Positions 61,576 to 64,000 of a DNA stretch of 64,000 nt are shown here, piece after piece. Both the position numbers and the translations under genes were made by a program. The notes under the pieces are model-generated. The model worked only from the letters and a program-made list of their open reading frames with translations. It was not told where the DNA came from and did not search any database. Each line of letters begins with the position of its first letter. Within the stretch, counting starts at the first letter, position 1. Origin of the DNA: Corynebacterium rouxii (GTDB taxonomy: Bacteria; Actinomycetota; Actinomycetes; Mycobacteriales; Mycobacteriaceae); NCBI RefSeq assembly GCF_902702935.1, contig NZ_LR738855.1, positions 1 to 64,000 on the forward strand. Reading direction: 5' to 3'.

Positions 61576-61960
61576 TATTTGCCTTTCGGCTTGATGTGGA
61601 CAATGGTACACCTTCGCAGAAGAAATACAACTCCACTTAAATCAGCTAGGGTTTTCTTGGATAGTCCGACCGGGAAGGCAATGAGGGACCCACTCCGAAT
61701 CTTCGTTCAATGTGCCGAGGTTCATTCGTTGCCCTCAGTGAACTAGCAAATTTTTGTATCAATCTCGAGATGTGTGAATCGTGATTCATGTTCAACGGGC
61801 GAGAAGGGGTGCTCGTTGATGAGATGGTCCAGTTCTTTATGAGTTGCTCAAATGGTGAAATGTGAGATCCCGAGGATCGGGCTCCTAGCGTAGCGGATGG
61901 TGTAGATAAGGACATGTTCGCAGTAGAGTTTCCTAGACTGCTTGTAAACCTAAATACTGA

Positions 61961-62000
61961 CCCTATGTCACTATACCCATATAGGCATAGTGACATAGGG
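61961..62000. promoter_or_regulatory. Partition operator/centromere-like palindrome
   Basis: CCCTATGTCACTAT at 61961-61974 is perfectly complementary to 61987-62000 around a CCATATAGG-type core. It lies 22 bases before parA, so it is the probable ParA/ParB operator and perhaps the centromere site. Confidence 0.65.
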
Positions 62001-62022
62001 TACTATAAAGTACTCTGGGAAT

Positions 62023-62637
62023 ATGACTTCTATTGTGTCCATTCTCCAGACCAAGGGGGGGGGCACTGGTAAAACAACTACCGCTATGATGCTTGCCTTT
62101 GCGCTCAGCGCCCGTGGCGAGAATGTCCTTGTCCTCGATTCCGACAAGCAAAGTTCGGCAACCGACTGGGCAGAAGCCGTGGGCGACGAGATGCCTTTTA
62201 TTGTCGAGCCAGTTTCGACAGCAAGAGCCTTAGAATCAGCGATGCGTCGCTACGCCGATAGTGACTACTCATTCGTTTTCATTGACACCCCACCGGGGAG
62301 TAACGCCATTGTGTCTGTCGCTGCTACTGAATCAGCAATGGTTCTTGTTCCGACGTCAGCATCACCGCTTGATCTACGCCGCACACAAGCAACCCTAGAC
62401 GCCCTTGCGGAAACCTCTACACCTATCGCTGTTGTTTTGGTGAATGTGAATCCGCGTGAACGGATATTGGATGAAGCTCATGCCGCACTATCAGCGCATA
62501 CTCGTGCGGCGCTGGCTGACACTGTCATTCCATCGCGAGCCGCTACCCGCCGAGCAGGTAGCACCCTCCCGAGCATCAATACCAAGCCGTTTACTGAGTG
62601 GCGTGAGCTAGCCGACGAACTCACCGCAGCTTTCTAA
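62023..62637 (+). CDS. parA: Plasmid partition ATPase ParA
   Basis: The 204-residue small ParA (type Ib-like, no N-terminal DNA-binding extension) has a deviant Walker A KGGGTGKTT at about 11-19, Walker A' region LVLDSDKQSSATDW and Walker B FVFIDTPPGS. It would space plasmid copies over the nucleoid. It is followed after 13 bases by the small partner gene, and preceded by a long palindrome. Confidence 0.93.
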   Translation: MTSIVSILQTKGGGTGKTTTAMMLAFALSARGENVLVLDSDKQSSATDWAEAVGDEMPFIVEPVSTARALESAMRRYADSDYSFVFIDTPPGSNAIVSVAATESAMVLVPTSASPLDLRRTQATLDALAETSTPIAVVLVNVNPRERILDEAHAALSAHTRAALADTVIPSRAATRRAGSTLPSINTKPFTEWRELADELTAAF

Positions 62638-62650
62638 AGGAGATAGATCA

Positions 62651-62938
62651 ATGCCTATTGGAGCCGCCAAGAACAAAGTGGAAAAAGCTGAACCAGTTAA
62701 AGTCGATAGTGCTATCAGAGCAAAGCAAACGACGAAGAAAGCCACGAGAAAGGCTACCCAGAAGACCGCAGCGTCAGCACTTAAAGGATTTGAAGAACGC
62801 GCAACGACGTTGCGCATCTACGTCAAAAACGCCGACTATCTCAAAGAACTGAAGATGGCTGCACTTGAAGATGACACCAGTCTGAGCCAGCTTTTTGAGG
62901 ACTGGTCAATGGACTGGTTATCTAGCCGCAAGAAGTAG
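62651..62938 (+). CDS. Small partner of ParA (ParB-like)
   Basis: The 95-residue protein has a lysine-rich N-terminal tail (AKQTTKKATRKATQKTA) and a C-terminal RHH-like part (TTLRIYVKNADYLKELKM). AAAGGAGA precedes the ATG. Gene position and size fit the small DNA-binding adaptors of type Ib partition systems. Confidence 0.75.
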   Translation: MPIGAAKNKVEKAEPVKVDSAIRAKQTTKKATRKATQKTAASALKGFEERATTLRIYVKNADYLKELKMAALEDDTSLSQLFEDWSMDWLSSRKK

Positions 62939-63014
62939 GCATATGAACCTATAGGCATAAGTGTCTATGGCTACAGTATTTTTATCTATGTACTGCAGTA
63001 ACGCCTTAACGCCA

Positions 63015-63042
63015 CAGCAATAGCGTTGCAACGCTATTGCTG
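63015..63042. repeat. Perfect 28-bp palindrome upstream of repA
   Basis: CAGCAATAGCGTTG and its complement abut without a gap. Located between the partition genes and repA, it is probably part of the replication origin or its control. Confidence 0.65.
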
Positions 63043-63133
63043 GCAAACGGGGCAAAAGTAACGGTAATGTTATATCCCTGCAAGTAGTGCATGATAACGG
63101 TGTTATTCTGGCCGAAGACATTAACTAAAAAAT

Positions 63134-63167
63134 GAACGCCCGACGGGATCCAAGCCGTCGAGCGTTC
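63134..63167 (+). promoter_or_regulatory. Hairpin in the repA leader
   Basis: GAACGCCCGACGG and CCGTCGAGCGTTC pair as a 13-bp stem with a mismatch, 33 bases before repA. This kind of leader hairpin is common where a countertranscript controls RepA synthesis. The countertranscript itself is not shown. Confidence 0.5.
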
Positions 63168-63199
63168 GCTTATCACCCAGTTCGCAGCTGGGAGAAAGC

Positions 63200-64000
63200 A
63201 TGGTCATGAGTTTAGCTAATCTTCGGCAGATAGACACAGCCGAAGCGTGTGTCATCTCGCATGTTTCCAATCTAGGCGTATGTGGTGGACTTTACGACAC
63301 TCCGGCAAGTGCCACTGACCGGGACTTCCTACGCGAGCATCTCGGTAGTGAGGTACTGCACGCCAGCAAAACCCGTAGGTTTTCGCACGCCTATTACACG
63401 GTGACAAACGAGGAGACCGGCGAGCAGGTCACAAAACCACGTATGTACCGCGTGACTTCTGCTGCCTTTACCACGTGCCAGTACGTCATGCTGACGAAGG
63501 TCAAGCGTGCCGCCGTGATCGTTGTAGACATTGACCAGCCAGGCACTGAAGGAGGTCACCCATCGAATCTTGCTGTCGATGTGCGTACTAAATTAGCTGC
63601 ACTGGTATCTAAGGGGATAGGGCCTGCATGGGTTGGCATCAATCCTCAATCGGGGAAGGCTCAGGCGTTGTGGTTGATTGATCCTGTCTACGCTGATGCA
63701 TCCGGTAAGTCTCGGAACATGGGTTTGCTCGCGTCTACGACCCGTGCATTGGGAGAAATGCTGGATCACGACCCGCATTTTAGTCACCGCTTTAGTCGTA
63801 ATCCGTTCTATGAGGGCAATGATCCGACCGCTTACAAATGGTATCGCCAGCACAACCACGTGATGCGGCTAGGAGATCTAATTAAGGAGGTTCGCGCTAT
63901 GTCAGGACAGTTGCAGTATGAAAAGACCCGTCAGCAGTTCACCAGCGGGCGCGAGTTGATTACTGCCGTTAAAACCCGCAGGGAAGAAGCCCAGGCGTTT
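63200..64000 (+). CDS. repA: Plasmid replication protein RepA (pNG2-type), N-terminal part, runs off the window
   Basis: ATG 63200 follows GGGAG. The 267 codons to the window edge are open. Residues 30-130 include GLYDTPASATDRDFLREHLG and KRAAVIVVDIDQPGTEGGHP, which is the replicase domain; later come GPAWVGINPQSGKAQALWLI, SRNPFYEGNDPTAYKWYR and REEAQAF. This is the N-terminal half of the corynebacterial theta-type RepA. The C-terminal counterpart is at the left end of the plasmid block (48868-49578). Whether the gene is whole beyond 64000 cannot be seen. Confidence 0.85.
   Translation, partial: MVMSLANLRQIDTAEACVISHVSNLGVCGGLYDTPASATDRDFLREHLGSEVLHASKTRRFSHAYYTVTNEETGEQVTKPRMYRVTSAAFTTCQYVMLTKVKRAAVIVVDIDQPGTEGGHPSNLAVDVRTKLAALVSKGIGPAWVGINPQSGKAQALWLIDPVYADASGKSRNMGLLASTTRALGEMLDHDPHFSHRFSRNPFYEGNDPTAYKWYRQHNHVMRLGDLIKEVRAMSGQLQYEKTRQQFTSGRELITAVKTRREEAQAF

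Noticed and set aside
61646..61996. 116-codon minus-strand frame before parA
   Set aside because: Ser/Arg-rich translation, overlaps the partition palindrome, and shows no ribosome-binding site.

Overview
The window looks like the chromosome of a Corynebacterium of the diphtheriae group, linearised at dnaA. The support is the order dnaA-oriC-dnaN-recF-DUF721-gyrB...gyrA, LGFP-repeat proteins, an LldR/LldP lactate locus, GC content near the middle of the range, and a type I-E CRISPR locus beside a thi operon. The species call is inference from gene content and protein feel; no search was run.

Layout. 1-11.8 kb is the conserved replication core, with a small Doc/RHH-type toxin-antitoxin pair between gyrB and gyrA. 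11.8-17.3 kb holds tRNA-Ile/tRNA-Ala units in two and a half copies, each followed by a terminator and a large inverted repeat, interleaved with a lactate permease and its GntR regulator, a secreted protein and two decayed genes. 17.3-23.9 kb carries pirin, GNAT and AhpD-like genes, an alpha-amylase relic, a three-gene sugar-type ABC importer, a membrane protein and a cyclophilin. 23.9-35.2 kb is accessory: IS3 debris, two broken cell-wall or secreted genes, and a 1345-residue ALF-repeat polymorphic toxin followed directly by two unrecognised genes that are probably immunity genes. A rhomboid protease follows, then a striking DnaA-box cluster (36.1-36.5 kb), then a TPP riboswitch and thiC-thiE-thiO-thiS-thiG-thiF-thiD.

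43.7-48.9 kb holds cas3 and a 34-repeat type I-E array. No Cascade or adaptation genes are present in the window, and two decayed repeats of opposite orientation lie between cas3 and the leader. The array stops abruptly against plasmid sequence. From 48.87 kb to the window end the DNA is a mosaic of integrated plasmids: the 3' part of repA at the left and the 5' part of a repA at the right edge, a second decayed parA/repA, a broken relaxase with an oriT-like repeat, two decayed HicAB modules, a serine resolvase, an Abi/HEPN-like protein and an intact parA/parB-like pair.

The most interesting system is inside that plasmid block, at 55.3-59.35 kb on the minus strand. It is a five-gene operon consisting of a 34-residue peptide gene, a radical SAM/SPASM enzyme, an M50 membrane protease, an ABC permease and an ABC ATPase. 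The gene set and the peptide's C-terminal YFV...TIL pattern match the epipeptide (yydFGHIJ/epeXEPAB) pathway of Bacillus, so I read it as a plasmid-borne corynebacterial epipeptide-like RiPP system.
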